NCBI RefSeq assembly: GCF_002902365.1
Contig: NZ_PPQC01000046.1
Coordinates: 62,001-126,000 of the forward strand
DNA length: 64,000 bases
Direction of reading: 5' to 3'
DNA from: Staphylococcus cohnii subsp. cohnii
GTDB taxonomy: Bacteria > Bacillota > Bacilli > Staphylococcales > Staphylococcaceae
The stretch's first letter is position 1. Every line of letters starts with the position of its first letter. Below, piece by piece: positions 10,244-20,137 of this stretch. The notes below the pieces were generated by a model. It saw only the letters and a list, made by a program, of their open reading frames with translations, did not search any database and had not been told where the DNA came from. The position numbers and the translations under genes are program-made.

Positions 10244-11215
10244 TTACTCATTAAGTGCTTTATTTAATGACTTCATATTTTCTTTCATTAAAGATTGATA
10301 AGATATTTGCTTATCCTCTATATCTTCTTTTGATAAGGTTGCCATATTATGAAATTTTAGCGGGGTTGTATTAGATTCTTTTTGAATAACATTTGTAACT
10401 TTAGATGTTATATTTTGTTCATATAATACATAAGGTTGTTTAGTTTTATTTATATTTTGAACGATATTCATGAGTTCACGTTGACTAGGTTCTTCATTAT
10501 TCATGCCACTAACACCTTGCTGTTTAAAATGATAGCGATTTGCAAGATAACCTATAGAGTCATGAGAAATTATGGCTGTATCACGTTTAGGATGTTGTGT
10601 GATTCGCTTCATCTCATGATCAATTTCATTCATATCCTTTATCAAATGATTATAATTACGCGTGTAATACGTTTTGTGCTTAGGATCCTTCTCGATCAAA
10701 TCATTTTTAATCACCTTAGCAAATTTTTTATTTAACACCGGATCTAGCCATACATGTGGATCTTCCCCCCCATGATTATGGCTTTCATGTGTTTCATGAT
10801 GTTCATGTTCGTCATGATCGTCATGTGCTTCATGATTTGAAATTAAATCATGGTGATCAAGGTGTGCAGCAACAGGTAACTTCAAATTATTATTTTTAAT
10901 TGAACTTGCAACTTTCTTGGCAACGGGATCCATTTCTTCATTCGAATAGATAAACAAGTCACTTTTAGCGATATTAATCATTTCTTTTTGTGTCGGTTCA
11001 AAAGAGTGCATATCTGCACCAGGTGGATAAATCGAATCAACTTCTACATATTTGCCTCCAATCTGATTAGTGAAACTTTGGAATGCAAAGGCTGTCGTAT
11101 ATATTTTTAATCTATTGTTCGAACTGACGTCTTTTTTCTCAGAATTTATATTTCCGCATGCACTTAACAATACGATGAATATACAGGTCAGAATAAGTAA
11201 CATAATTTTTTTCAA
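10244..11215 (-). CDS. Zinc/manganese ABC-type substrate-binding lipoprotein (AdcA/ZnuA family)
   Basis: A cluster A-I metal-binding lipoprotein of about 323 residues. A signal peptide ends in the lipobox LLSAC, followed by ADMHSFEPTQ, a His/Asp/Glu-rich loop near residue 140 (HDDHDEHEHHETHESHNHGG), DPHVWLDPV and a late YEQNITSKV segment. The acidic His-rich loop is typical of zinc-type binding proteins. It would capture Zn2+ at the membrane surface for an ABC permease, but no permease or ATPase gene is adjacent, and the length indicates no C-terminal ZinT domain. The start is TTG 11215, placed 5 bases after GGAGGGG; the longer frame from 11230 would begin within the ribosome site. Confidence 0.85.
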   Translation of the reverse strand: MKKIMLLILTCIFIVLLSACGNINSEKKDVSSNNRLKIYTTAFAFQSFTNQIGGKYVEVDSIYPPGADMHSFEPTQKEMINIAKSDLFIYSNEEMDPVAKKVASSIKNNNLKLPVAAHLDHHDLISNHEAHDDHDEHEHHETHESHNHGGEDPHVWLDPVLNKKFAKVIKNDLIEKDPKHKTYYTRNYNHLIKDMNEIDHEMKRITQHPKRDTAIISHDSIGYLANRYHFKQQGVSGMNNEEPSQRELMNIVQNINKTKQPYVLYEQNITSKVTNVIQKESNTTPLKFHNMATLSKEDIEDKQISYQSLMKENMKSLNKALNE

Positions 11216-11227
11216 AAAACGCCCCTC

Positions 11228-11250
11228 CAAATCGAAATTATTCCGTTAAA
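11228..11250. promoter_or_regulatory. Zur-box-like sequence before the zinc-binding lipoprotein gene
   Basis: CAAATCGAAATTATTCCG plus the next five bases (11228-11250) agrees at about 16 of 22 positions with the low-GC Zur consensus (TAAATCGTAAT-N-ATTACGATTTA). It lies immediately upstream of the ribosome site. Zur control is an inference from sequence resemblance and gene product. Confidence 0.45.
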
Positions 11251-11413
11251 ACTATAAACTTATTTTCACATTTTTTCAATGGTTTTTTATTATTCTTCAA
11301 TTTTTACTAACATCATTTATGTTTGAAATATATGCTTAATTTTAAAATTTGTTTAACTTAAGGCAAAATGTGATATTAAATATATATGATGTTAATAACA
11401 TGGAGGTGTTAGA

Positions 11414-11692
11414 ATGGCGGAAATCAAACAAGGTACAAATAAATTTTATGTAGGCGATAACGAAGATAATCCACAAGCGGAGATTACATTTCAATCTCAA
11501 GGTGACAACCATATAATCATTGACCATACAGGTGTACCAGATGAACTTGGTGGTCAAGGTTTAGGTTCACAACTTGTAAAATCAGTAGTTGACTATGCAC
11601 GTGATAACAATTTAAAAGTCTCCGCGACATGCCCTTTTGCTAAGTCAGTTATTGAGAAAAAACCAGAATTTCAAGATGTATATGCAGATTAA
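11414..11692 (+). CDS. Small GNAT-fold acetyltransferase-like protein (YidJ/NATD1 type)
   Basis: A 92-residue protein containing one short GNAT domain. It has the acceptor-side strand NHIIIDHTGVP, the acetyl-CoA loop LGGQGLGSQLV and a late CPFAKSVIEKKPEF segment, typical of the minimal N-acetyltransferase family found across staphylococci and related to human NATD1. The substrate is unknown. GGAGGTG precedes the ATG. It is monocistronic, followed by a terminator at 11768. Confidence 0.85.
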   Translation: MAEIKQGTNKFYVGDNEDNPQAEITFQSQGDNHIIIDHTGVPDELGGQGLGSQLVKSVVDYARDNNLKVSATCPFAKSVIEKKPEFQDVYAD

Positions 11693-12002
11693 TTAGGTGT
11701 CTACAACCTTTTCAAAGTCCAAAATAAATTTGGATATAAAACATCTTAAACTAAATCATCATTTTGAATGAGCCTGGGATGAATCAGTAGTCCCCCAGGC
11801 TCATTTGCTTTGTTTATTCTTTAAACCTACATTCGATTCTAATACATAACGAACGCACTTCCATAATTATAAAATATAGAGCTACCTCAATAGTTCTTTG
11901 ACTGCACCCCTTTTATTTTGGCTTTTGATTGTTTAGTTTCATTTAAATTTTGTAATAACGTTAATTTCCATACTTCATTGATTTTGTTCAAAAATGGGTA
12001 AT
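11693..12002. other. Intergenic region with terminator, no gene
   Basis: The 310 bases after the GNAT gene hold one strong hairpin (11768-11803). The rest is AT-rich. A reverse-strand frame of roughly 45 codons continuing past the ABC transporter stop shows no start or recognisable motif and is not called. Confidence 0.5.
11768..11803. terminator. Bidirectional terminator
   Basis: ATGAGCCTGGG (11768-11778) pairs with CCCAGGCTCAT (11793-11803), followed by TTTGCTTTG. It separates the GNAT gene from the ABC transporter gene on the other strand. Confidence 0.8.
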
Positions 12003-13766
12003 TTAACCATTTTGTAATGCATACATATTATAATAAATACCATTTTTTTTAATCAGCGTTTCATGTGTACCTTGCTCTACAATTTCTCCGTGATTTAATA
12101 CAAGTATTTTATCTGCATCCTGAATCGTAGAAAGTCTGTGCGCAATGGCTAAAGTGGTTCTTCCCTTTCTCATTGTATTCAAAGATTGTTGTATTTGTTC
12201 CTCTGTTTCAGAATCAATGTTTGCTGTCGCTTCATCTAAAATAAGTATTTTAGGATTTGTAGCAATTGTTCTTGCAAATGCTATCAATTGTCGTTCGCCA
12301 CTTGAAAATGAGCTTCCTTTTTCAATCACTCTATGTTGATACTGACCTGACAATTTTTCAATAAAATGATGCGCATGTACAAATTCTGCTGCAGCTTTTA
12401 CTTGTTCAAATGTCATCGTTGGATGATACAGTTTAATATTTGATGCAACCGTACCATAAAATATAAATGCGTCTTGAAGCACTAGCCCTATTTTCTGTTT
12501 TAATTCTTGTTTAGGGATTGTTTTTATTGAATGTCCATCCACATTAATGCTCCCTCGTTCAAATTCATAAAAACGCATAAACAAGTTTATAATTGAACTC
12601 TTCCCAGAACCCGTATGACCAACAAGAGCTACCATTTCACCAGGATTAACGGTAAAATTAATATTCTTTAATACATCTGTCTTTCCGTCATAGCTAAAAC
12701 TGACTTCTCTAAATTCAATCTTTCCTTCTTTAATTGTGTACGATGGTACAGGTTGTTGTTCAGGTTCGTATGTGTCATCATCAATTAAAGTAAATACCCT
12801 ACTCGCTGAAACTAAAGCTTGTTGCAAAATATTTAATTTTTGACTCACTTGACTAATTGGTTCAAAAAACCGTTCCATATATTGAACAAATGCAAATACA
12901 ACGCCAGCCGTAATACCTGTCGTAAAGCTAATGATACCAAAATATCCCAAAATCATAACTACCGCAAAAATAGCTAGAGAACTTATTGCAGGTCTCAATA
13001 ATAAACTATCAAGTTTCACAGTTTTTAACATATATTGATAATGTTCATCATTAATACGATTGAATTCACTGTTTAATCTTTTTTCTTGGTTAAACGCCTG
13101 TATTATCTTCATGCCTTCTATAGACTCTGCTAATTTTGTATTTAAATCGGACAATTTTTGTCTAGATTTTGCAAATAAAACAGCTGAGTATTTACGATAA
13201 CTCGCAAGAATAAATATAATAACTGGTAAAAATATTAAAGATATTAAAGCCAATCTCATCTCTAAAATAAACATCATTATATAACTAGAAATCATCATAA
13301 AAAAGGCTATAAGAAATGTTGAAAATACGCCTATAATCATATCAACAATTGTCTCAGTGTCATTCGTTAACCTAGAGACTATACTACCACCTGATACCTT
13401 ATCAAAATATTTCATTCCCAATTTACCTAATTTATTAAAAGCGTCAATTCTTAATTGTTGGATCACTTTAAAAGCAAGATATTGAAAAAGATATTGGCTT
13501 AAATACATTGTTACTGCACCTATTATTTGAATACTAATAAAGATAATCATCAGCCATATCATTGCTTGTTGGGGAAAAACGCGTGGCGTAAGATAATCAT
13601 CAATAAATACTTTCACTAAGTAAGGCGTCAACATACTTGCAATCGTTGATATTGTTAACGTTAAAAATGCTAAAGCAATAGTTCCTTTATAAGGGGTCGT
13701 ATACTTAAATAACCTAATCAAAGCCTGAGCTTGATCTTTTGCAGTTAAATTAACTTTCTCAACCAT
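12003..13766 (-). CDS. ABC exporter, fused permease-ATPase (second half of a heterodimer)
   Basis: A 587-residue half-transporter with six N-terminal membrane helices (residues about 30-320) and a C-terminal ATPase. Seen motifs: Walker A GHTGSGKSS near 378, signature SSGERQLIA near 485, Walker B ILILDEATANID and H-loop AIAHRLSTI. The ATG at 13766 overlaps the stop of the preceding ABC gene by eight bases, so the two are translationally coupled and should pair as a heterodimer, like YheI/YheH (BmrC/BmrD) multidrug exporters. The substrate is unknown. The signature SSGE rather than LSGG is common in one partner of asymmetric exporters. Its partner here is frameshifted. Confidence 0.88.
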   Translation of the reverse strand: MVEKVNLTAKDQAQALIRLFKYTTPYKGTIALAFLTLTISTIASMLTPYLVKVFIDDYLTPRVFPQQAMIWLMIIFISIQIIGAVTMYLSQYLFQYLAFKVIQQLRIDAFNKLGKLGMKYFDKVSGGSIVSRLTNDTETIVDMIIGVFSTFLIAFFMMISSYIMMFILEMRLALISLIFLPVIIFILASYRKYSAVLFAKSRQKLSDLNTKLAESIEGMKIIQAFNQEKRLNSEFNRINDEHYQYMLKTVKLDSLLLRPAISSLAIFAVVMILGYFGIISFTTGITAGVVFAFVQYMERFFEPISQVSQKLNILQQALVSASRVFTLIDDDTYEPEQQPVPSYTIKEGKIEFREVSFSYDGKTDVLKNINFTVNPGEMVALVGHTGSGKSSIINLFMRFYEFERGSINVDGHSIKTIPKQELKQKIGLVLQDAFIFYGTVASNIKLYHPTMTFEQVKAAAEFVHAHHFIEKLSGQYQHRVIEKGSSFSSGERQLIAFARTIATNPKILILDEATANIDSETEEQIQQSLNTMRKGRTTLAIAHRLSTIQDADKILVLNHGEIVEQGTHETLIKKNGIYYNMYALQNG

Positions 13767-15539
13767 TGGTATCGTCCCCTTTCGTTAAGTCATCTAAATT
13801 ACGCGTGAGCTTTTGTTGTAAAGCTTGAGCTCGATATGTTTCGTAATACCATCCTTTTTGATTCATCAAAGTAGAATGTGTGCCCTTTTCCACAATCGTT
13901 CCTTTATCCATAACAATAATTTCATCCGCTTGTTTCACAGCACTCATCCGATGCGCAGTAATAATATTAGTTTTTCCTTTTCTTATTTTTTTAAATTGCT
14001 TAGTATCACTTCTTCGGTTTTGGCATCTACTGCAGAAAGGGAATCATCAAGTATTAATACCTCTGGGTCTATTAATAGCGCTCTCGCAATGGATATTCTT
14101 TGTTTTTGTCCTCCTGACAATGATACGCCTCTTTCACCTACCACTGTTTGATATTGATCAGGAAAAGATAATATATCTTCATGAATATCACTTGCTTGAC
14201 TTGCTGCAAATATTTGATTATCACCTATTTTTTCATTACTAAATGCAATATTATTACGAATTGAAGTTGAAAATAAAAAGTGTTCCTGTGGTACATATCC
14301 AAACTGATTTCTCAAAAGCTGTACATTATAATCTCGAATAGGATGCTCACCATATGTGATTTCATGCGTTTCTTTTGTATCATACTCTCTAAGTAGCAAT
14401 CTAATCAGCGTACTTTTCCCTGAACCAGTTCTTCCAACGATGCCTACAGTAGTACCCTCCCTAACTTCAAAATGTACATTATAGATACCTTCTTTCGAAT
14501 CACCCGGGAAATTAAATTCCTTAATATTAAAATCAATATTTCCAAAGGGTCTAGTGTTAAGTTTATAATCTGTATCTATATCATTAGGGGTATTTTCTAT
14601 TTCTTCAATTCGTTCATATGATGCCTTTGCCCTTTGAACGATATTAAAAAATAGTCCTAGTGCTAATAATGGCCAAACGAGCATCCCTAAATATGTCGTG
14701 AACGTAATCAGTTGACCAAGTGTGATTGTATTATTAAAAACCAATTTTGCACCAAATACGATTGATAAAAAGTAACTCATTCCTATCACTAATGTGATTG
14801 TTGGATCAAATAATGCATCAATTTTCGAAACTTTTAAATTTTTATCAACCACATCATCACTTAAATCTTTAAAATCTTGTTGGTCACTCGCTTCATAACC
14901 GAATGTCTTAGTTACTTTGATACCAGCAACACTTTCTTGAGTCTTATCGTTCAATCTACTAAACGCTGCTTGTGCTTTTTTAAATCCTTTACTAAGTAAC
15001 GATCCATAAAAACTTGTTAACAATACCATAAAAGGTAGTGGTATCATTGCAATCAATGTTAATTTCCAGCTTACTGTTACAGCCATTGTGATCACCACTG
15101 TTCCACCAGTTATCAAAGAATCTGCAATCATCAATATTCCAGCACCCGCGGCATTTTGCACTGCTCTTATATCATTAGTTGCATGTGCCATTAAATCACC
15201 AGTTCTTCGATTTTGATAAAAGATAGCACTCATAACTGTATACTTTTTATATAAATATGTTCTTAATATTTGCCCCAACTTTTGACTAGTTCCAAATATT
15301 GATAATCTCCATATATACCTTAATACATAAGTTAAAATTGCTACCAATACTAATACCAAAAGATAAATCATTAATAGTTTAGGCGTTAATTTGTTTCCCA
15401 CCATATCGTCAATAGTCTTACCTATAATCTGTGGAGGTAAAATTTCAATTAAAGCAATTAAAAATAATGTACTCAATCCAATAAGATAACTGCCTTTATG
15501 TTGTTTGAAAAACCATCCCAATTTCCAAAAAACTTGCAT
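13759..15539 (-). pseudogene. ABC exporter half-transporter with frameshift after Walker B
   Basis: A permease-ATPase half-transporter broken near its C-terminus. The first frame from ATG 15539 (MQVFWKLGWFF) contains the membrane domain, Walker A GRTGSGKST, signature LSGGQKQRIS and Walker B VLILDDSLSAVD, then stops after EVILSNLKK. The remaining H-loop region (HRMSAVKQADEIIVMDKG...) follows in another frame to 13759. Adding one A to the run of seven at 13986-13992 restores an uninterrupted 593-residue protein (LKKIRKGKTNIITAHRMSAV). The lost segment includes the switch histidine, so the truncated product should be ATPase-defective. Either true inactivation or a homopolymer read error. Confidence 0.82.
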
Positions 15540-15725
15540 ACGCTCACCCCACTCCATCCTCCAAATTGTCCATGTTCACATATTACCATATGTTGTTAAA
15601 TGTAAATATAGAAGTGATATTAAACTTTATGTAATTCTACGTCATGAGACACTTAAATTGACTTGGTATACTTTTTACATTAATTTGTATCTATAACTCA
15701 TAACCGAATATAAAGGAGCAAGGCG

Positions 15726-16535
15726 ATGACTTTTCACGATAAATCAGCAATTCAAGTAACAAATATCACCTTAAACATTAAAAATTTACAAACGATGTTG
15801 AATTTTTATTCACATATTTTAGGACTTAAAGTGGTATCAACAAATGATACTTCTGCAGTTTTGCAAGTAGGTTTGAGCGGCCATACAATTACGTTATGTG
15901 AAATACCAGAGGGACGTCAGCCTACTTTAAGTGAAGCAGGACTATTTCACGTAGCATTTCTACTGCCCGACCGCAAAGACTTAGCTAATTTCTTATTTCA
16001 TATTTCGCAATCAAACATTCCGGTTGGTGGTGGAGATCATCTAGTAAGTGAAGCTTTATACCTTAATGATCCAGAAGGTAATGGCATTGAAGTTTATTAT
16101 GACAGACCTAAGTCTGTATGGTTGTGGGAAAATGATAAAGTGAAAATGGATACGTTACAAGTAGATACGAATGATTTACTTAATCAAAGAACAAAGATGG
16201 GCTGGGATGAAATGCCAAATAATGCGAAGATTGGACATTTGCATTTGAAAACATCCGACTTAACCATCGCTCAATATTTTTACATTGAGCAACTAGGTCT
16301 CCAGCATATTTCTAACTTCCCGCAAGCTCTATTTATGTCATCTAAATATTATCATCACCATATTGCAGTAAATACTTGGCAATCACGCTTACCTAGAGTT
16401 GAAAATGATACAAGCTATGGATTAGCCCATATCGATATTTATAAACCAAGTATCGATACTGAAGAAACTTTTTTTATAGATGGTTTAAGTATTAGATTAC
16501 ACAATAATATGTCATTAATTGCTGATAAAACTTAA
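15726..16535 (+). CDS. catE: CatE-like VOC dioxygenase
   Basis: A 269-residue two-module vicinal-oxygen-chelate protein related to Bacillus CatE (catechol-2,3-dioxygenase). The first module begins IQVTNITLNIKNLQTMLNFY and includes the metal-ligand His of LFHVAFLLPD and Glu of DPEGNGIEVYYDR; the second begins AKIGHLHLKTSD with HHHIAVNTW. The presumed role is cleavage of catecholic compounds. It is preceded by AAAGGAG and is monocistronic, ending in a conserved-type hairpin at 16602. It lies outside the mhq cluster and has no palindrome of the MhqR type upstream that I can see. Confidence 0.75.
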   Translation: MTFHDKSAIQVTNITLNIKNLQTMLNFYSHILGLKVVSTNDTSAVLQVGLSGHTITLCEIPEGRQPTLSEAGLFHVAFLLPDRKDLANFLFHISQSNIPVGGGDHLVSEALYLNDPEGNGIEVYYDRPKSVWLWENDKVKMDTLQVDTNDLLNQRTKMGWDEMPNNAKIGHLHLKTSDLTIAQYFYIEQLGLQHISNFPQALFMSSKYYHHHIAVNTWQSRLPRVENDTSYGLAHIDIYKPSIDTEETFFIDGLSIRLHNNMSLIADKT

Positions 16536-16601
16536 AAACATTGACATCACACGCCATCAGTATAATAATCCAACTCACTTTTAAAGTTCATAAAACAAAG
16601 A

Positions 16602-16640
16602 AAACGTCAATTTCTGTAATGACAACAGAAATTGACGTTT
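16602..16640. terminator. Hairpin of the CAATTTCTAT repeat family, convergent terminator
   Basis: AAACGTCAATTTCTGT (16602-16617) pairs perfectly with ACAGAAATTGACGTTT (16625-16640) between the catE-like gene and the nitroreductase gene. Related hairpins lie at 22356, 47978 and 54950. Confidence 0.85.
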
Positions 16641-16716
16641 ATAATTCAATACATTGTATGAATGAATTGGCTTTCTTTTTTATGAATTTTAAATATTTGA
16701 GTCCTCGTAACGCTTA

Positions 16717-17376
16717 TTATTCAACCCACTCTACTACATGTGATTGAGGTTGACGTACTTTTTCTTTTGCTGCGTTTTCTCTATAACCAAATGCAACCAT
16801 TACAGATGGTGCAAAATGCGTTTCATCCATCAAACCTTCATCACTTAAAAATTGCGTAACAGCATCTAAATCAAATCCTTCCATAGGGCAAGAATCAATA
16901 TTTAATAATGCTGCACTCGTCATCATATTACCTAGTGCAATATATGTTTGTTTTTTAGCCCACTCCAACAATGTCTGCGCACTATCATTAATATGGAAAA
17001 TTGTTTGGAAATTATCAAATTTTTCTTCTGTAGCAGGTATACTGTCTTCGCTATATTGTTTAATGTCTCGAATCATATGTTGTACAAATGGTGATTTAGA
17101 AGTTACGTTTTTTCGCGCTAATAAAATTACAAAGTGGCTTGCTGTCTCTAACTGCCCTTTTGCACCCCAACTTATTTCTTTTAACTTATTTCTAATTTCA
17201 GAATTTTGTACTACGATAAATTTCCACGGTTCTAATCCTAGAGAACTTGGAGACAATCTACCCGCTTCTAAGATTGTGTTAAATTCACTTTCACTTATCT
17301 TTTTATCTGAATCAAACCTTTTTGTTGCATGTCTAAAATTAAACGCATTTATAATTGTCTGTTGCATATCATTCAT
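16717..17376 (-). CDS. NAD(P)H-dependent nitroreductase family protein
   Basis: A 219-residue FMN-dependent nitroreductase of the YfkO/DrgA type. Motifs: [14 protein letters not shown] at the N-terminus (FMN phosphate-binding Arg), [17 protein letters not shown] near residue 37 and [23 protein letters not shown] near 145. It would reduce nitro-aromatic or quinone compounds with NAD(P)H, which fits the neighbouring detoxification genes, though no regulatory link is visible. GGAAGG lies upstream of the ATG at 17376. The physiological substrate is unknown. Confidence 0.88.
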   Translation of the reverse strand: MNDMQQTIINAFNFRHATKRFDSDKKISESEFNTILEAGRLSPSSLGLEPWKFIVVQNSEIRNKLKEISWGAKGQLETASHFVILLARKNVTSKSPFVQHMIRDIKQYSEDSIPATEEKFDNFQTIFHINDSAQTLLEWAKKQTYIALGNMMTSAALLNIDSCPMEGFDLDAVTQFLSDEGLMDETHFAPSVMVAFGYRENAAKEKVRQPQSHVVEWVE

Positions 17377-17494
17377 TTCTTGTTTGCCTTCCTTTCCATT
17401 TGTAGCTTATATTTTTTAGTATAAAATAGGTTGTTAGACGGATGAAAGTAATATGTTTAAGCGTAATACTGCCAAAATTTTAAATATTAATTTT

Positions 17495-18292
17495 TCATTT
17501 TAGTACTTTATCTTCAATAATTGATAAAACACCTTGTTTATCATTTGACGGTGCTACATACTTTGCAATTTCGAATAAGGTTTCATCTTCACAATTTTCC
17601 ATTACATAACTATGTGTTGCTAATTGCAGCATATCTAAATCATTATTTGCATCTCCAAAAGCCATGAGTTCATCTTCCGTTAGTCCCCATTTTTTTAATA
17701 ATCTTGCTAACGCATTGCCTTTGGTCATACCAGGTAGAATGATATCGATACTATCTCGACCACTCGATACAAGTGATAAATCTTGTGAAAAGCGATTTGA
17801 CAAATCTTCATCCAGTGTTGGATGTGTTGTTCTATCTATATTTAAGGCTATTTTTACATATGCATCTTCTGGTAAATTTTGCAAAGATGCTATTTCTTTT
17901 AATTGTCGATAATAAAAATGTGCATCTTTTTTAAATGATTGTGCATTATTCTTTAATATGTAAGCACTTTTTACGCCACAAACAATTATTTCATTGATAC
18001 CACGCGTGATGTTTAAGTAATTAACAATATTATGGAAAACATCTTTTTCAAATGCTTGATAATCATACAACGTATTGTCTTCATAAATAACCGCACCGTT
18101 TTCCGCAACAAAAAACATAGCTTTATCTCCAAAAATAGATTTTAATTTTGCATATTGATTACCACTTGCTGCTATAAATTTAATATTTTCATTTTTTAAT
18201 TGTTGAAAGATACGATTAAACCTTTCTTGATCATATTGTTTTTTTGAATTCAAAAATGTACCATCCATATCTACTGCGATTGCTTTTATCAT
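17495..18292 (-). CDS. Cof-type HAD-IIB phosphatase
   Basis: A 265-residue haloacid-dehalogenase superfamily hydrolase of subclass IIB. Motif I is AVDMDGTFL near the N-terminus, motif II AASGNQ, motif III Lys in GMTKGNAL and motif IV MAFGDANNDLDML. The cap domain between motifs II and III is of the Cof type. These proteins dephosphorylate sugar phosphates or cofactors; the substrate is not identifiable. ATG 18292 is preferred to 18301 because GAGGGG would otherwise abut the start codon. The gene follows the nan terminator hairpin and is likely independent. Confidence 0.88.
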   Translation of the reverse strand: MIKAIAVDMDGTFLNSKKQYDQERFNRIFQQLKNENIKFIAASGNQYAKLKSIFGDKAMFFVAENGAVIYEDNTLYDYQAFEKDVFHNIVNYLNITRGINEIIVCGVKSAYILKNNAQSFKKDAHFYYRQLKEIASLQNLPEDAYVKIALNIDRTTHPTLDEDLSNRFSQDLSLVSSGRDSIDIILPGMTKGNALARLLKKWGLTEDELMAFGDANNDLDMLQLATHSYVMENCEDETLFEIAKYVAPSNDKQGVLSIIEDKVLK

Positions 18293-18413
18293 ACTTTTCA
18301 TCCCCTCGAATACTCTGCTTATATCTGTAATTCATTATATCCATAATTTTCGAGGAATTAAAATGAATCACATATTTTATGTTGTAAATAACATGGTTTT
18401 CAAGGATTAAAAA

Positions 18414-18465
18414 AAGAGGCAGAATAGAAAGCATATACACAATATGCTTCATTCTACCTGCCTTT
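18414..18465. terminator. Terminator between nanT and the HAD phosphatase gene
   Basis: AGGCAGAATAGAAAGCATAT pairs, with one or two bulges, with ATATGCTTCATTCTACCTGCCT (18442-18463). A-rich flank on the left gives a T run on the minus transcript coming from nanT. Confidence 0.75.
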
Positions 18466-18566
18466 AATAGCTTATTCATTTTCTCAAAAATATTTTGAGA
18501 TAAACAGAAGTAAATCGTTTTATAACTATTCAACGCATCATTTATTATACCTAACTACATAAAGCT

Positions 18567-20112
18567 TTAGACTTCTTGATCGTCTTCTTTCATACGGACT
18601 ATAGAGACATAATTAGATTTTTCTTTAATATCATAGATGGTTAAACCAGTAATGTCTTTTTGTTTGCCTGGCACAATAATACTTATGATATAAGAGAAAA
18701 CAAAGGCTACTATAAACGAAATAATTGATACATAAAATGGTGAATTGCCGCCACCCATACCATTAAAGATATAAGCAAAAATAATTCCAAAAATTAATCC
18801 CATCAGCACACCGAATGTATTCGTACGCCGTGTGAATATACCAACCGCAAACACACCAGCCAATGGCACACTCACTAATCCAGTAATTAACAAGAAAAGA
18901 TCCCAAAGATCATTAGAATCTGCTGCAATTAGATATATAGACATGCCGAATCCAAATAAACCTGAAAGAATAATCATCCATCTCGCAAATCCTACTTCGC
19001 TTTTTTCATTTTTCTTGCCGAAGAATCTGTGGTTAATATCAACAGAAATACAAGCTGAAATTGAATTTAAAATTGAAGAAATGGTTGATTGTGCCGCTGC
19101 AAATATGGCCGCTATCAATAATCCAGCAACAAATGGTGGCATTTCAGTAAGTATAAAGTATGGTACTACAGATGAAGTATTAAAATCTTTAGGCAATGCA
19201 CTTTCATGACTATAAAATGAGTACACCATTGTTCCCATACCATAGAATAAGGGCGCTGATATTAAAGCTAATAACCCATTGGTCCATAAAGACTTTTTAG
19301 TTTCTGATATAGAATCTGATGCTTGATAACGTTGTACCACATCTTGACTTGCTGTGTATTGATGCAAGTTATTAAAAATGTTTCCTAAAAATATGATGGG
19401 AATTGCTGCTGCGGCAGTATTAAATTTCCAGTTATCAGCACTAATGATTTTATTATGTTCCAGTGCATCACTGACAACGGTGCTCATTCCCCCTTGAATG
19501 TGGACGACACCTAAAATAATAATTGCTGCTGCCCCACCTAATAGAATGACACCTTGAATGAAATCACTCCATACTACACCTTCGAAACCTCCAAGAAATG
19601 TATAAAGAATACATAATATACCAACCAAACTTGCCACAACATACGGGTTCATATCTGACACAGATGTAATCGCTAACGTAGGTAAATAAATGACAATAGC
19701 TACTCTTCCAATATGGAATAATACAAATAGTAATGAACCAATAACACGAATACTAGGTCCAAAACGTGCCTCTAAATATTCATACGCAGACGTCACTTTT
19801 AATTTTTTAAAAAATGGTACATAAAAAGTAAATAAGTAAAGGAATAATTGCTACAATCGCAATATTACCTGCAATATATGACCAGTCTGTTAAAAATGCT
19901 TTTTCTGGCGTAGACATAAAAGTAATCGCACTCAAAGTTGTTGCATAGATAGAGAAACCTACTGCCCATGAAGGTAAACGACCACTAGCCGTAAAGAAAC
20001 TATCTGTACTTTGGCTTGCGCGTTTGGTAAAATATGCTCCGACTAAAAGCATAACTAAAAGGTAAATAACTACTGCTACCCAGTTCCATGTACCAAAACC
20101 AACTTGTTCCAT
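18567..20112 (-). pseudogene. nanT: Sialic acid sodium symporter NanT, frameshifted near codon 95
   Basis: A sodium:solute symporter next to nanA, the position of the sialic acid transporter in staphylococcal nan loci. The first frame (ATG 20112, MEQVGFGTWNWVAVVIY) ends at a TAA after LLIYFLCTIF; the remainder (VTSAYEYLEARFGPSIRV... to QEV) is in another frame. Removing one base from the A5 run at 19823-19827 (T5 in the coding strand) gives LLIYFYVPFFKKLKVTSAYE and a 514-residue protein, the expected length. The frame after the break is otherwise intact with 12 or so helices. Without a functional symporter the cell could not import sialic acid by this route. Could also be a homopolymer indel error. 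Confidence 0.83.
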
Positions 20113-20137
20113 TTAATTCATCCCCTTATACGGTAAC

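Noticed and set aside
11850..12005. Reverse-strand open frame of about 45 codons following the ABC transporter stop
   Set aside because: No start codon with a ribosome site and no recognisable motif; probably chance in AT-rich DNA.
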